Assembly: GCA_913019965.1 (NCBI GenBank)
Contig: CAJVZR010000002.1
Span: 1 to 64,000, forward strand
Direction of reading: 5' to 3'
DNA length: 64,000 bases
Source of the DNA: an uncultured Oleispira sp.
GTDB lineage: Bacteria > Pseudomonadota > Gammaproteobacteria > Pseudomonadales > Oceanobacteraceae
Shown here: piece by piece, positions 8,707-18,149 of the stretch
How the letters are laid out: every line of letters starts with the position of its first letter
Numbering within the stretch: position 1 is the first letter of the stretch
The notes under the pieces: generated by a model
Told to the model about the DNA's origin: nothing
The model's input: the letters and a program-made list of their open reading frames with translations, nothing else
The model's database searches: none
Position numbers and translations under genes: made by a program

Positions 8707-8735
8707 TTGACCTGAGGGGCAAAGATACGAATAAT
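8707..8735 (+). promoter_or_regulatory. Predicted sigma-70 promoter of etfBA
   Basis: TTGACC at 8707-8712 (5 of 6 consensus), a 17-base spacer, and AATAAT at 8730-8735 (5 of 6). It lies about 90 bases upstream of the etfB start. Confidence 0.6.
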
Positions 8736-8822
8736 ATTGCGCGCTGGGAGAGGGTCATTGGCAGTTTTTAGATCCAATGAGAGGCTCTCTTCAATCATTC
8801 ACTAGACGAATACGAGGAATCT

Positions 8823-9572
8823 ATGAAGGTTCTTGTTGCTGTAAAGCGCGTAATTGACTACAACGTCAAAGTACGTGTTAAGCCTGATAATTCTGATGTT
8901 GATCTAAATAACGTCAAAATGGCTATGAACCCTTTCTGTGAAATCGCTGTTGAAGAAGCGGTTCGTTTAAAAGAAAAGGGCGTAGCTACTGAGATCGTAG
9001 TTGTATCTATCGGTCCTAAAGTTGCTCAAGAGCAGATTCGTACCTCTTTAGCATTGGGCGCAGATCGCGGTATCTTAATTGAAACCGAAGAGAAGTTAGA
9101 ATCTCTTACTGTTGCTAAATTGTTAAAAGCTGTTGTTGAAAAAGAAGAGCCACAATTGGTTGTTCTTGGTAAACAGTCTATCGATAGCGATAACAACCAA
9201 ACTGGTCAGATGCTTGGCGCATTGACTGGCATGGCTCAGGGCACATTTGCTTCTGAAGTTGTTGTTGAAGGCGATAAAGTTAACGTTACTCGTGAAGTAG
9301 ACGCTGGTTTACGTACTGTTGGCCTTAACTTGCCAGCCATCGTAACAACTGACCTACGTTTGAACGAACCACGTTATGCTTCTCTTCCAAACATCATGAA
9401 AGCTAAACGAAAGCCTCTTGAAACTGTTTCTCCTGCTGATCTTGGCGTTGAAATCAAGAGCACTCAAACGGTCGTTAAAGTAACGCCTCCTGCTGAGCGT
9501 AGCGCTGGCATCAAGGTTGCTGACGTTGCTGAGCTTGTGGCTAAACTTAAAGACGAAGCGAAGGTATTGTAA
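8823..9572 (+). CDS. etfB: Electron transfer flavoprotein subunit beta
   Basis: Small subunit of the heterodimeric ETF, which carries AMP and accepts electrons from acyl-CoA and related dehydrogenases. The 249-residue length is typical. Recognisable family features are the [15 protein letters not shown] opening, [12 protein letters not shown], the conserved LGKQSIDSD stretch, and the family signature region [12 protein letters not shown] and [26 protein letters not shown] precedes the ATG by 3-5 bases. The stop overlaps the etfA start by one base (TAATG), so the subunits are translationally coupled. The product hands electrons to the ETF-QO encoded divergently next door. Confidence 0.97.
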   Translation: MKVLVAVKRVIDYNVKVRVKPDNSDVDLNNVKMAMNPFCEIAVEEAVRLKEKGVATEIVVVSIGPKVAQEQIRTSLALGADRGILIETEEKLESLTVAKLLKAVVEKEEPQLVVLGKQSIDSDNNQTGQMLGALTGMAQGTFASEVVVEGDKVNVTREVDAGLRTVGLNLPAIVTTDLRLNEPRYASLPNIMKAKRKPLETVSPADLGVEIKSTQTVVKVTPPAERSAGIKVADVAELVAKLKDEAKVL

Positions 9573-10501
9573 TGACTATTTTAGTAATCGCTGAACATGA
9601 CAATGCTGCACTAAATGCTGCAACATTAAACGTTGTAACTGCTGCTAAAGAAATCGGTGGCGACATCGAAGTTTTAGTTGCTGGTGAAGCTTGTGGCGCA
9701 GTTGCTGAAGCCGCTGCAAAAATTGACGGTGTTAGCAAGGTAGTTGTTGCTGATAACGCTGCTTATAAATACCAGATCGCTGAAGCGATGGGCGACCTAG
9801 TTGCTGAGCTTGGCGCTGGCTACAGCCATATTTTGGCTGCTGCTACAACAACTGGTAAAGACTTCATGCCTCGTACAGCTGCATTGCTTGACGTGAACAT
9901 GATCTCTGACATCGTTGCTGTTGAAAGCGCTGATACGTTTGTACGCCCAATCTACGCGGGCAACGCAATCGCTACAGTTCAAAGCTCTGATAGCATCAAG
10001 GTAATCACTGTACGTGGTACTGGTTTTGACGCGACTGCTGCTGAAGGTGGTTCTGCTGCTGTTGAAGCTAACGCAACTGAAAAAGCTTCTGCTACTTCTG
10101 CTTTCGTTAGCGAAGAGCTTGCAGCTTCTGACCGTCCTGACCTTACTGCTGCAGATATTGTTATCTCTGGTGGTCGCGGTATGGGTAATGGCGAAAACTT
10201 CGACATCCTATACAAGGTTGCTGATAAAATCGGCGCAGCAGTCGGCGCATCTCGCGCAGCTGTTGATGCTGGCTTCGTACCAAACGACATGCAAGTTGGC
10301 CAAACGGGTAAAATCGTTGCTCCTGGTCTATATATCGCTGTTGGTATCTCAGGTGCGATCCAGCACTTGGCAGGTATGAAAGAGTCTAAAGTGATCGTTG
10401 CGATCAACAAAGACGAAGAAGCGCCAATCTTCCAAGTTGCTGACTACGGTTTAGTTGCTGACTTGTTTGACGCGGTTCCTGAGTTGGAAAAATTGGTTTA
10501 A
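9572..10501 (+). CDS. etfA: Electron transfer flavoprotein subunit alpha
   Basis: Large, FAD-binding subunit of ETF (309 residues). The N-terminal domain begins [11 protein letters not shown]. The C-terminal FAD domain contains [50 protein letters not shown] and the end motif [20 protein letters not shown], all typical of EtfA. It is translationally coupled to etfB and ends about 20 bases before a strong terminator, which closes a two-gene operon. Its Ala/Val/Glu-rich codon usage gives long open shadow frames on both strands that are not genes. Confidence 0.97.
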   Translation: MTILVIAEHDNAALNAATLNVVTAAKEIGGDIEVLVAGEACGAVAEAAAKIDGVSKVVVADNAAYKYQIAEAMGDLVAELGAGYSHILAAATTTGKDFMPRTAALLDVNMISDIVAVESADTFVRPIYAGNAIATVQSSDSIKVITVRGTGFDATAAEGGSAAVEANATEKASATSAFVSEELAASDRPDLTAADIVISGGRGMGNGENFDILYKVADKIGAAVGASRAAVDAGFVPNDMQVGQTGKIVAPGLYIAVGISGAIQHLAGMKESKVIVAINKDEEAPIFQVADYGLVADLFDAVPELEKLV

Positions 10502-10523
10502 TTGTTTAAATCATAATCAACTC

Positions 10524-10554
10524 AAAAAAGCCCAGCTCTGCTGGGCTTTTTTTT
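10524..10554 (+). terminator. Terminator of etfBA
   Basis: AAAAAAGCCCAGC pairs with GCTGGGCTTTTTT around a TCT loop and runs into a T tract. It is strong and works on both strands by symmetry. Confidence 0.92.
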
Positions 10555-10671
10555 GTTTGTAATTTGCCTTAGAAATCCGGAATTAGCGGCAATACGCTTG
10601 TCATTTCCGTCAGTTAAGGTAATTTAAGCCCACGCTTCATAGTACAGATGTTTAATAGGGAAAGAGTCACC

Positions 10672-12009
10672 TTGGATATTACAGTAGTAGGAACAAACTA
10701 CGTTGGCCTAGTCAGTGCCGCTTGCTTTGCAGAGATGGGAAATCGCGTAATTTGCTTAGATAGTGATGCCTCGCGCATAACGCAATTAACACAAGGATCA
10801 ACGCCTTTATATGAGCCAGGCCTTGATACCATCCTTAACGACAATATCCAAGCAGGTCGCCTTAGCTTTTCAACTGAGATTCAAGATTCAAACTCAGAAT
10901 GTGGCATTTATTACATTGCCGTAAATACCCCAAGCGCCCGCGATGGCAGCGCAGATTTAACTGAACTTTGGACAAGCGTTAACCAAATTTCTACGCACAT
11001 TCAGCAAGACAGCCTAATTATCACTGCCTCTACCGTCCCCGTCGGCACGTCGGAGATGATAAAGCAAAAGCTGGAAGAAAAAATTGCAGCGCGCAAAGTC
11101 AGCGCAAGTATCAATATCGTCGCCAACCCTCAATTCCTAAAAGAAGGTTCAGCAGTTGAAGACTTTAATCGCCCAGATCGAATAATCATTGGTCTGGAGA
11201 ACGATAAAGCTCGCCGTATAATGACCGACTTATATAAACCATTTTCCCGCAGCTTCGATAAACTGATGTTTATGGGGATTAGAGATGCCGAACTGACTAA
11301 GTATGCTGCCAATGCCATGCTGGCCACTAAAATATCTTTCATGAATGAAATGGCCAATCTCGCTGAAAGATTGAATGTTGATATTGAACACGTGCGTACA
11401 GGCATAGGCGCTGATAACCGCATTGGTTATTCCTACATTTACCCTGGTTGTGGTTATGGCGGCTCATTTTTCCCTAACGATGTAAAAACGCTGATCAACA
11501 TGGGAGCAGAGCAGGGTTATCAGGCTAATATTCTTGCTGCTATTGATGATAGAAACGAACGGCAAAAACAGCGTTTATTTGAAAAACTGAATGAGCAATT
11601 CAATTCTGATCTTAAAGGTAAAACCATTGCCATTTGGGGCCTAGCCTTTAAACCAGGCACCGATGATCTACGCCAAGCGCCTGCGCTCGTTCTAATCGAC
11701 GCTTTATTGAAAGCCGGTGCCAAGGTTCGAGCGTATGACCCCATTGCCATGGACAGTGCTCGAAAGACAATCCCAGATGGCCATTTTAACGATAATCAAA
11801 TCGTGCTGGTCGATCATCAGTATGACGCATTAAAAGATGCCGATGCGATGGTACTGGTCACTGAGTGGAAGCCTTTCCGTCAGCCAGACTTTAATGCCAT
11901 GAAGCGTTTGATGAAAAAATTAGTTATTATCGACGGTCGTAATCAGTACGACCCTGAAACGGTCAGAGCCGAAGGCTTTGAATATTCAGGTATAGGCCGA
12001 ACTATCTGA
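10672..12009 (+). CDS. UDP-glucose/GDP-mannose dehydrogenase family protein lacking the catalytic Cys
   Basis: Full-length (about 445 residues) member of the UDP-glucose 6-dehydrogenase family: NAD domain, central domain with [14 protein letters not shown] and [20 protein letters not shown], and C-terminal domain with [10 protein letters not shown] and AYDP. The active-site loop, normally GYGGSCFPKD, reads [10 protein letters not shown]: the nucleophilic Cys is Phe266 and the Lys is Asn269. The NAD motif is also altered (GTNYVG for GxGYVG, Asn9). Normal UDP-glucuronate formation is therefore doubtful. I choose the TTG at 10672, preceded by AGGGAAAGAG and giving the usual N-terminus; an ATG at 10648 adds eight residues. 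The stop overlaps the gspE start, so it is coupled to the type II secretion operon. It could be a noncatalytic sugar-nucleotide sensor or an enzyme with different chemistry. Confidence 0.85.
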   Translation: MDITVVGTNYVGLVSAACFAEMGNRVICLDSDASRITQLTQGSTPLYEPGLDTILNDNIQAGRLSFSTEIQDSNSECGIYYIAVNTPSARDGSADLTELWTSVNQISTHIQQDSLIITASTVPVGTSEMIKQKLEEKIAARKVSASINIVANPQFLKEGSAVEDFNRPDRIIIGLENDKARRIMTDLYKPFSRSFDKLMFMGIRDAELTKYAANAMLATKISFMNEMANLAERLNVDIEHVRTGIGADNRIGYSYIYPGCGYGGSFFPNDVKTLINMGAEQGYQANILAAIDDRNERQKQRLFEKLNEQFNSDLKGKTIAIWGLAFKPGTDDLRQAPALVLIDALLKAGAKVRAYDPIAMDSARKTIPDGHFNDNQIVLVDHQYDALKDADAMVLVTEWKPFRQPDFNAMKRLMKKLVIIDGRNQYDPETVRAEGFEYSGIGRTI

Positions 12010-13604
12010 TGAATTCGCACTCTGAATCTTTAGCTAGTCAGCAAGATACACAACAAGATAAACAACAAGAGCCGTCTAATAACGGCCAAGATACCAACAT
12101 GAATGAAATTGAAGCACCTGATACTAATACAACCAGCCTTACCATTCCACGCCTGCCATTTGCCTTTGCAAAGCGCTTTGGCATCGTACTGGATAATCGT
12201 CCTAGTGGTTTTGTTGCGGCTCATAAAGAGGGCTTAATCCCTCATGTTTTATTAGAAGTTCAGCGCTTCCTTGGGGATAGCTATACCCTGGAAGTCGTCA
12301 GTGATGATGACTTCGAACGCATTCTTGGTCAGGTTTATCAAACAGACTCCTCTGAAGCCATGGATATGGTTGAAGGCCTAGGGGACGAAATGGACTTGGC
12401 CAGCTTGGCCGACTCAGTGCCGGAAACCGAAGACTTATTAGAGCAAGAAGATGACGCGCCGATTATTCGCTTAATCAACGCGCTATTAACAGAGGCCGTT
12501 AAAGATAACGCTTCTGATATTCACATTGAGACTTATGAAAAGCGCCTAATTGTCCGCTTCCGCGTTGATGGTGTTTTACGAGAAATTGTGCAGCCCAAGC
12601 GCGCATTAGCTCCGCTATTAATCTCTCGTATCAAAGTTATGGCGAAACTGGATATCGCTGAAAAGCGAGTACCTCAAGATGGCCGCATAGCATTACGCAT
12701 CGGTGGCCGCGAAGTCGATGTGCGTGTTTCTACAATGCCCTCCAACCATGGTGAACGCATCGTAATGCGTTTATTGGATAAGCAGGCAGGGCGATTGAAT
12801 GTTCGCCAGCTTGCCATGGCCCCAGCCGATTTAAACAACTTATTAAACGCCATCCAAAAACCTCACGGTATTATCTTGGTCACAGGGCCAACAGGGTCTG
12901 GTAAAACGACCACACTTTATGCTTCGCTCAGTGAACTCAATGATGCCAGCCGAAATATTCTAACGGTAGAAGACCCTATTGAGTATAGCTTGGCTGGGGT
13001 AGGCCAGACACAGGTTAATACTAAAGTTGATATGACCTTTGCTAAAGGGTTACGCGCCATTTTACGTCAAGATCCAGACGTAGTGATGATTGGTGAGATT
13101 CGAGATTTAGAAACCGTTGAAATTGCCATCCAAGCTTCTTTAACCGGTCATATGGTGCTTTCAACACTGCACACCAATACCGCCGTGGGCGCTGTGACGC
13201 GACTGCAAGACATGGGCGTTGAGCCTTTCTTATTGTCTTCCAGCTTGGTCGGTGTTCTGGCCCAGCGTTTAGTGCGCGTTTTATGTGAAGACTGCAAGCA
13301 ACCCGCTATTGCCGACGATTCTGAATGCGAGCTACTAGGGGTCGATAAACAACAAGCTCCGACGATTTATCACGCCAAAGGTTGCGAAAAGTGTAATCAA
13401 CTAGGTTATCGTGGACGACAAGGTATTTATGAAGTCGTACCGGTCGATGAAAAAATGAAGTCCCTGATTCACGACAAGGTTGGGGAGCAAGAATTAGAAG
13501 CCCATGCACGCTCACTTTGCACCTCCATTCAACAAGATGGCATCCGTAAAGTTTTATTAGGCACGACCACCATCGAAGAACTACTTAGGGTGGCAAAAGG
13601 CTAG
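12009..13604 (+). CDS. gspE: Type II secretion system ATPase GspE
   Basis: Cytoplasmic hexameric ATPase that powers the type II secretion pseudopilus. After a Gln/Asn-rich, probably disordered stretch of about 45 residues come the N1/N2-type region, then the Walker A motif [10 protein letters not shown] (about 294-303), the Asp box (VEDPIEY), Walker B ([10 protein letters not shown]) and the His box ([11 protein letters not shown]). A zinc-binding C-M domain has two Cys pairs (CEDC near 428 and CEKC near 461). The 531-residue length is normal apart from the N-terminal extension. It overlaps the upstream dehydrogenase-like gene by one base and is followed 15 bases later by gspF. Confidence 0.96.
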   Translation: MNSHSESLASQQDTQQDKQQEPSNNGQDTNMNEIEAPDTNTTSLTIPRLPFAFAKRFGIVLDNRPSGFVAAHKEGLIPHVLLEVQRFLGDSYTLEVVSDDDFERILGQVYQTDSSEAMDMVEGLGDEMDLASLADSVPETEDLLEQEDDAPIIRLINALLTEAVKDNASDIHIETYEKRLIVRFRVDGVLREIVQPKRALAPLLISRIKVMAKLDIAEKRVPQDGRIALRIGGREVDVRVSTMPSNHGERIVMRLLDKQAGRLNVRQLAMAPADLNNLLNAIQKPHGIILVTGPTGSGKTTTLYASLSELNDASRNILTVEDPIEYSLAGVGQTQVNTKVDMTFAKGLRAILRQDPDVVMIGEIRDLETVEIAIQASLTGHMVLSTLHTNTAVGAVTRLQDMGVEPFLLSSSLVGVLAQRLVRVLCEDCKQPAIADDSECELLGVDKQQAPTIYHAKGCEKCNQLGYRGRQGIYEVVPVDEKMKSLIHDKVGEQELEAHARSLCTSIQQDGIRKVLLGTTTIEELLRVAKG

Positions 13605-13619
13605 AGCCTTTGAACGATT

Positions 13620-14840
13620 ATGGCAGCATTTGAATACCAAGCCTTAGATACCAAAGGCAAACAACATAAAGGCGTATTAGAAGCGGATAGCTCACGTCAG
13701 GTTCGTCAACAACTGCGAGATAAAGGCTGGATGCCACTCTCAGTTGAAGCGGCCAGCACTAAGCAAAATAAAACCGGTTTTTTGGCCAATTTTTCTCGAG
13801 GCCCGGCGCTAAGTACTCCAGATTTAGCTTTAATCACCCGCCAATTAGCGACCCTCATCGCAGCGGGATTGCCGATTGACGAAGCGCTTAAAGCCGTCTC
13901 GGAACAGAGTGAAAAGCAAGTCGTTAAAAGCATGGTGCTTTCTATTCGTGCCAAAGTGCTTGAAGGCCACACACTGGCAGATGCTTTAAAAGAATTCCCT
14001 CGGGCATTCCCTCACTTATATCGTGCGACTGTGAGCGCGGGTGAACATGCCGGTCATCTTGATGGCGTACTTAATAAACTAGCCGATTACACCGAGTCCC
14101 AACAACAAGCGCAAACTAAAATTAAACTCGCAGCTATGTACCCGATTATTTTAGGCATTGTGGCTTTGGGTATTGTGATCGGGTTATTAACGTATGTGGT
14201 GCCGGATATCGTCGAAGTATTTGTCCGAAACGGCCAAGACTTACCGGCATTAACGCAATTGATGTTAGACATCAGCCACCTGATTACCAATTATGGCCTG
14301 ATCATAGGTGTAGCTGTCGTAGCCGCTTGGGGATCGTTTATGTATGCCCTGAGAAATCCCAAGTTTAAATATCGCTACCATTTATTTCTATTAACCGCGC
14401 CCGGAGTAAAAAACTTCACCAAGAGCGCCAATACCGCACGCTACATCAGTACCTTAGCGATTCTTACCAGCTCTGGGGTACCCTTAGTCGAAGCCATGCG
14501 CATTGCATCGCAAGTGGTTGAGAACTTGCCCATTCAAGCGGGCGTTAAAGAAGCAACGGTTCAAGTGAGTGAAGGTGGTAGTTTAAGCAAAGCTCTGACA
14601 GCCACCGGATATTTTTCTCCCATGATGCTGCACATGATCGCAAGTGGCGAAAGCAGTGGGGAACTGGACGACATGCTTGCTCGAACATCAGCGCAACAAC
14701 AAGCAAGCCTAGAGGCTACTATTGAAGCCTTGGTGAAAATGTTTGAACCCTTGATGCTATTAACCATGGGAGCGATCGTCGCGACGATTGTTACCGCCAT
14801 TATGTTGCCAATTTTAGAATTACAAAATATGGTTCAGTAA
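13620..14840 (+). CDS. gspF: Type II secretion inner-membrane platform protein GspF
   Basis: Polytopic inner-membrane protein (406 residues) that couples GspE to pseudopilus assembly. It has the family's duplicated T2SSF domains: one at about 75-195 (TRQLATLIAAGLPIDEAL, then PHLYRATVSAGEHAGHLD) and a second at about 275-395 (ILTSSGVPLVEAM, then MIASGESSGELDDML), with membrane helices near 170-195, 220-240 and 375-400. It follows gspE closely in the canonical order. Confidence 0.96.
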   Translation: MAAFEYQALDTKGKQHKGVLEADSSRQVRQQLRDKGWMPLSVEAASTKQNKTGFLANFSRGPALSTPDLALITRQLATLIAAGLPIDEALKAVSEQSEKQVVKSMVLSIRAKVLEGHTLADALKEFPRAFPHLYRATVSAGEHAGHLDGVLNKLADYTESQQQAQTKIKLAAMYPIILGIVALGIVIGLLTYVVPDIVEVFVRNGQDLPALTQLMLDISHLITNYGLIIGVAVVAAWGSFMYALRNPKFKYRYHLFLLTAPGVKNFTKSANTARYISTLAILTSSGVPLVEAMRIASQVVENLPIQAGVKEATVQVSEGGSLSKALTATGYFSPMMLHMIASGESSGELDDMLARTSAQQQASLEATIEALVKMFEPLMLLTMGAIVATIVTAIMLPILELQNMVQ

Positions 14841-14900
14841 ATTACTGCAATCACTGAACCCTTTAATAAATTTATAACAAGTACTTATTAGGAAATCGTC

Positions 14901-15347
14901 ATGAAAAACTTAAAACAATCTGCCTCAATGACTAAGCAATCAGGCTTTACTTTAATCGAAGTCATGGTGGTATTGGCCATTATTGGTGGCATGCTGGCAC
15001 TTGTTGCCTCTAACGTTATTGGCAATGCCGGTGAAGCGCGTATTAAAACCACTAAAAGCCAGATTAAACTGATCGAAAATTCGTTAGATTTATACAAGCT
15101 AGATAACTACACCTACCCAACAACCGATCAAGGCTTAGAAGCATTAATCACTAAGCCAGGTGGCAGCCCTGAGCCAAAGAACTGGAAGTCTGGCGGTTAT
15201 TTAAAAGGTGGAAAGCTGCCACAAGATGCTTGGGGTAACGAATTTGTTTATTTCTATGAAAGTGGTTCTTATGAAATCCTTTCACTAGGCGCTGATGGCC
15301 AAGAAGGCGGGGAAGAAGAATTAGCTGATATCAGCAGCAAGGATTAA
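14901..15347 (+). CDS. gspG: Type II secretion major pseudopilin GspG
   Basis: Major pseudopilin (148 residues). After a short basic leader, SG/FTLIEVMVV is the prepilin peptidase site with Glu at +5, followed by the hydrophobic helix. The globular part has the family's NYTYPTTDQGLEAL motif and a C-terminal Gly/Asp-rich calcium-binding-type loop (LGADGQEGG). AGGAAA lies 7 bases before the ATG. The leader of about 14 residues is slightly long but contains a second ATG (residue 10) closer to the usual start. Confidence 0.96.
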   Translation: MKNLKQSASMTKQSGFTLIEVMVVLAIIGGMLALVASNVIGNAGEARIKTTKSQIKLIENSLDLYKLDNYTYPTTDQGLEALITKPGGSPEPKNWKSGGYLKGGKLPQDAWGNEFVYFYESGSYEILSLGADGQEGGEEELADISSKD

Positions 15348-15349
15348 TC

Positions 15350-15922
15350 ATGAAACAGCAAGCCGGCTTTACCTTATTAGAAGTGATGGTGGTACTAACC
15401 ATCATCGGTCTAATGCTGGGTATTGCTACGTTGAGCACCGGCGGCAATGAACAAAAGCAAGAAGCGCAGCAACAAGCCATGCGCTTCATTGCTCAGCTCG
15501 ACGCCTATCGAAATGAAGCGGTCTTTCAGAATATTGATCTTGGTTTAGCCATGGACGGTCAAACGACACAGCTATTATCCTTTGTAAATATTCATAGTCC
15601 AAGCCAAATTCAAGGCAAAACAAAAGAAGAAGTCAGCGCGCTCAAAGATAATCCTTGGCAAGCTTATGAAGGTAATCTAAAAGATTCAAATGAGTTTCCA
15701 GAAGCACTTTCTTTTAGTTTGATGCTAGAAGATAAAGACATTGATTTTAGTGAGCTCATCGATGACGACGGAGTAAAACCTGCCGTTTTATTCTTGTCTT
15801 CAGATGAGTATACGCCGTTTAAAATGACACTTTTGCACGCTTATGATGAAAGCTTCAGTATTTTTATTGAAGGCGACGGATTCAGCCGTTTCCAGATGAC
15901 GACAGAACAATATGAAGACTGA
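15350..15922 (+). CDS. gspH: Type II secretion minor pseudopilin GspH
   Basis: Minor pseudopilin (190 residues) with the prepilin motif AG/FTLLEVMVVLTIIG right at the N-terminus and a beta-rich globular domain. It sits in the canonical place between gspG and gspI, two bases after the gspG stop, and overlaps gspI by 11 bases. The identity rests mainly on the pilin motif and gene order, because GspH globular domains diverge strongly. Confidence 0.9.
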   Translation: MKQQAGFTLLEVMVVLTIIGLMLGIATLSTGGNEQKQEAQQQAMRFIAQLDAYRNEAVFQNIDLGLAMDGQTTQLLSFVNIHSPSQIQGKTKEEVSALKDNPWQAYEGNLKDSNEFPEALSFSLMLEDKDIDFSELIDDDGVKPAVLFLSSDEYTPFKMTLLHAYDESFSIFIEGDGFSRFQMTTEQYED

Positions 15923-16310
15923 TTCTTTGAACAAGCGGCCACCCTATAAAACTCGATCAGCGGGCTTCACATTAATTGAAGTAATGATCGCACTGTCTAT
16001 TTTTGCCGTCATGGCCGCAACCATTAGCCGTACCGCCAGTCAGAATGCCGATACCGTTCTGTATTTAGAAGAAAAAACCCTAGCCTCTTTTGTCGCCGAA
16101 AATCGCTTAAATAAACTTAAGCTTTCCGGCTATCCTGCAGCCACTCAAACTAAAGATGATGAAGAAATGGCCGGGCGCGAATGGCACATAGTGACAAAAG
16201 TTGAAGATACACCATTACCCAACTTTCGCCGTATAGAAATTCAAGTAGCAAAAATGGCTGACAAAGAAAATCCATTAGTCAGCTTAACCGGCTTCATGGG
16301 TAAATATTAA
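15912..16310 (+). CDS. gspI: Type II secretion minor pseudopilin GspI
   Basis: Minor pseudopilin (132 residues) of the pseudopilus tip (GspI-J-K). The leader is about 18 residues, then AG/FTLIEVMIALSIFAVMAA with Glu+5. The later ASFVAENRLNKL stretch and the REWHIVTKV segment fit GspI. It overlaps both neighbours (gspH by 11 bases, gspJ by one), which indicates tight translational coupling. Confidence 0.93.
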   Translation: MKTDSLNKRPPYKTRSAGFTLIEVMIALSIFAVMAATISRTASQNADTVLYLEEKTLASFVAENRLNKLKLSGYPAATQTKDDEEMAGREWHIVTKVEDTPLPNFRRIEIQVAKMADKENPLVSLTGFMGKY

Positions 16311-17068
16311 TGAGCCGATTTAAAAAAACGAATCATATTAATAACACAGCTCAAAATGGCTTCACTTTATTAGAAGTCATGATCGCTATTTCGATCACGG
16401 CACTCATTGGCATTGCTTCAACGAACCTGTTGAGTAATATCATAGAATCCAAAAAAGTAACGGATATACGTTCCGAACAGCTTACAACCTTGCAGCGCTT
16501 TAATCAGTTTGTCAGTCGCGATATCGAGCAAATCATTAATCGTGGCATTCGCGATCAATACGGTGATGCACAAGCAGCCATCATAATCGATGGCACCGAT
16601 TATTTAGCAGAATGGACCCGTCTAGGCTGGCGTAATAGCCCAATAGCCGATGATCCAAGAGCCATTATTCAGCGGGTTGCATTTCAATTATTTGATATCA
16701 ACGATGAAGAATGTGAACAGGCCAAACAAAGGGTGCAAGAAATTGGAAATTTAGAGCCCGAAGGTTCTTGCTTATTACGATATTTCTGGCCGGTTCTCGA
16801 CCGTTCAGGGGACAGCGAAGCTAAAACTCAAGTCATTTTGGATCTAGTAGAAGAATTGGAAATTGAAATCTTAGCGACTGAAAATAACAGCTCAGCCAAT
16901 TCAAACAACCAGCAAGCGCAGCCTGCAGCCAGCAATTGGTACAGCCAATGGCCCAATTTGCAAACCGGCAGCAACCCTGAAATTCCTACCGCAATGCGCT
17001 GGAAATTAACTCTGCCAAAAGTTGGTGAAATCGAACGTTTATGGTTATTAGCTTATGACGATCAATAA
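16310..17068 (+). CDS. gspJ: Type II secretion minor pseudopilin GspJ
   Basis: Minor pseudopilin (252 residues) with NG/FTLLEVMIAISITALIG after a leader of about 18 residues. The typical GspJ features RFNQFVSRDIEQII and a later RVAFQLFD segment are present. An Asn/Ser/Gln-rich insert lies at about 193-207. It overlaps gspI by one base and gspK by 14 bases. Confidence 0.93.
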   Translation: MSRFKKTNHINNTAQNGFTLLEVMIAISITALIGIASTNLLSNIIESKKVTDIRSEQLTTLQRFNQFVSRDIEQIINRGIRDQYGDAQAAIIIDGTDYLAEWTRLGWRNSPIADDPRAIIQRVAFQLFDINDEECEQAKQRVQEIGNLEPEGSCLLRYFWPVLDRSGDSEAKTQVILDLVEELEIEILATENNSSANSNNQQAQPAASNWYSQWPNLQTGSNPEIPTAMRWKLTLPKVGEIERLWLLAYDDQ

Positions 17069-18128
17069 TTCGATGATGAAAAATCAATCAGGGCTAGCAC
17101 TCATTTCGGTATTGCTTATCTTTGCTATTGTCGCAGTCCTTGCGGGCGCGATGATAGAACGCCAAAGCTTAGACATTCAACGCAGCGGTAATTTACAAGC
17201 GCTACAGCAAGCAAGAGCGTACTCATCCGGTATCGAATACGCGGTTCGTTCTGGGTTACGCATGGATTATGATAATAACCCTGATGTTGATCACCCGGAA
17301 GAAGAGTGGGCTAAGCCTCATACTTACCCTTTGCAACCGGGCACTGCAGAAATCCAAATCATTGATGCACAATCTCGCTTTAACTTAAATGGCTTGCATA
17401 AAACAGCCACCGATAGACCCGCACAGATACAACGCTTCAAAAACTTATTGGATGAGCTGGGGTTAGAGCAAGCGATTGCTGACCATACGCAAAAATTTAT
17501 GGATGAAGATAGCCAGGTCGATAACGACTATCTTTCTGCTGAAGTACCGTATCGCGCTAGCTACAACTTATTCAAGCATCCGTCAGAGCTGTTATTGGTA
17601 CAAGGTGTTGATGCAGAGACTTATCGTAAACTGATTCCTTACATTACCGCCTTACCGGTTAAAGCAGCATTGAACGTGAATACCGCCAGCAATAAGGTTT
17701 TGGCCGCCTTATCGTCAACTTGGTCATTGTCTGAAGCGGATGCCGTTATCGGCAATCGTGGTGATAAAGGCTTTGCAACCGTCGATGATTTTTGGGGCCT
17801 TAGTGAAGTTCAGCCGTTTACTGGCAGTTCGGGATCTAATTCAGGCTCCACATCTAACTCTGGCAATAACAATCAAAATACCAAGGAAGTATGGGATAAA
17901 GCTGATTTCAGTGTAAACTCTCAATACTTTGAAGTATTTGCAAAAGTGACGCTAGCCGATCGCATTGCGACCATCGAGATGCTTATTTATCGGGATGATC
18001 AAACAGGGGAGATGCGTACCTATTATCGAGATTATTCTCGTACAGAAGCGCGACTACCTGTAACAAATACTCCCTCGAGCGGAACTAATAATAACAGCAG
18101 TACTACCAATGGTAGTGGCGGCATATAG
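17055..18128 (+). CDS. gspK: Type II secretion minor pseudopilin GspK
   Basis: Largest minor pseudopilin (357 residues), which caps the pseudopilus. The processing site SG/LALISVLLIF lacks Glu at +5, as is normal for GspK. The mature part has AEIQIIDAQSRFNLNGL and the helix-hairpin-like LNVNTASNKVLAALS region. A Gly/Ser/Asn-rich linker (about 258-277) and a similar low-complexity C-terminal tail are unusual decorations. In-frame ATGs at residues 7 and 8 could be the true start and would avoid the 14-base overlap with gspJ. Confidence 0.94.
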   Translation: MTINNSMMKNQSGLALISVLLIFAIVAVLAGAMIERQSLDIQRSGNLQALQQARAYSSGIEYAVRSGLRMDYDNNPDVDHPEEEWAKPHTYPLQPGTAEIQIIDAQSRFNLNGLHKTATDRPAQIQRFKNLLDELGLEQAIADHTQKFMDEDSQVDNDYLSAEVPYRASYNLFKHPSELLLVQGVDAETYRKLIPYITALPVKAALNVNTASNKVLAALSSTWSLSEADAVIGNRGDKGFATVDDFWGLSEVQPFTGSSGSNSGSTSNSGNNNQNTKEVWDKADFSVNSQYFEVFAKVTLADRIATIEMLIYRDDQTGEMRTYYRDYSRTEARLPVTNTPSSGTNNNSSTTNGSGGI

Positions 18129-18149
18129 AAAGACTTTTAGGCTGAAATA

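Larger units (their letters stand above)
8488..8822. other. Divergent control region between ETF-QO and etfBA
   Basis: No gene is visible. The region holds the etfBA promoter candidate (8707-8735), a short inverted repeat (8671-8689) and AT-rich sequence that must also contain the minus-strand ETF-QO promoter. Confidence 0.7.

Noticed and set aside
9979-10410. Open frames on both strands inside etfA (also 10014-10379)
   Set aside because: Leu-rich or Ala/Thr-rich shadow translations caused by the repetitive codon usage of etfA; no binding sites or family features.
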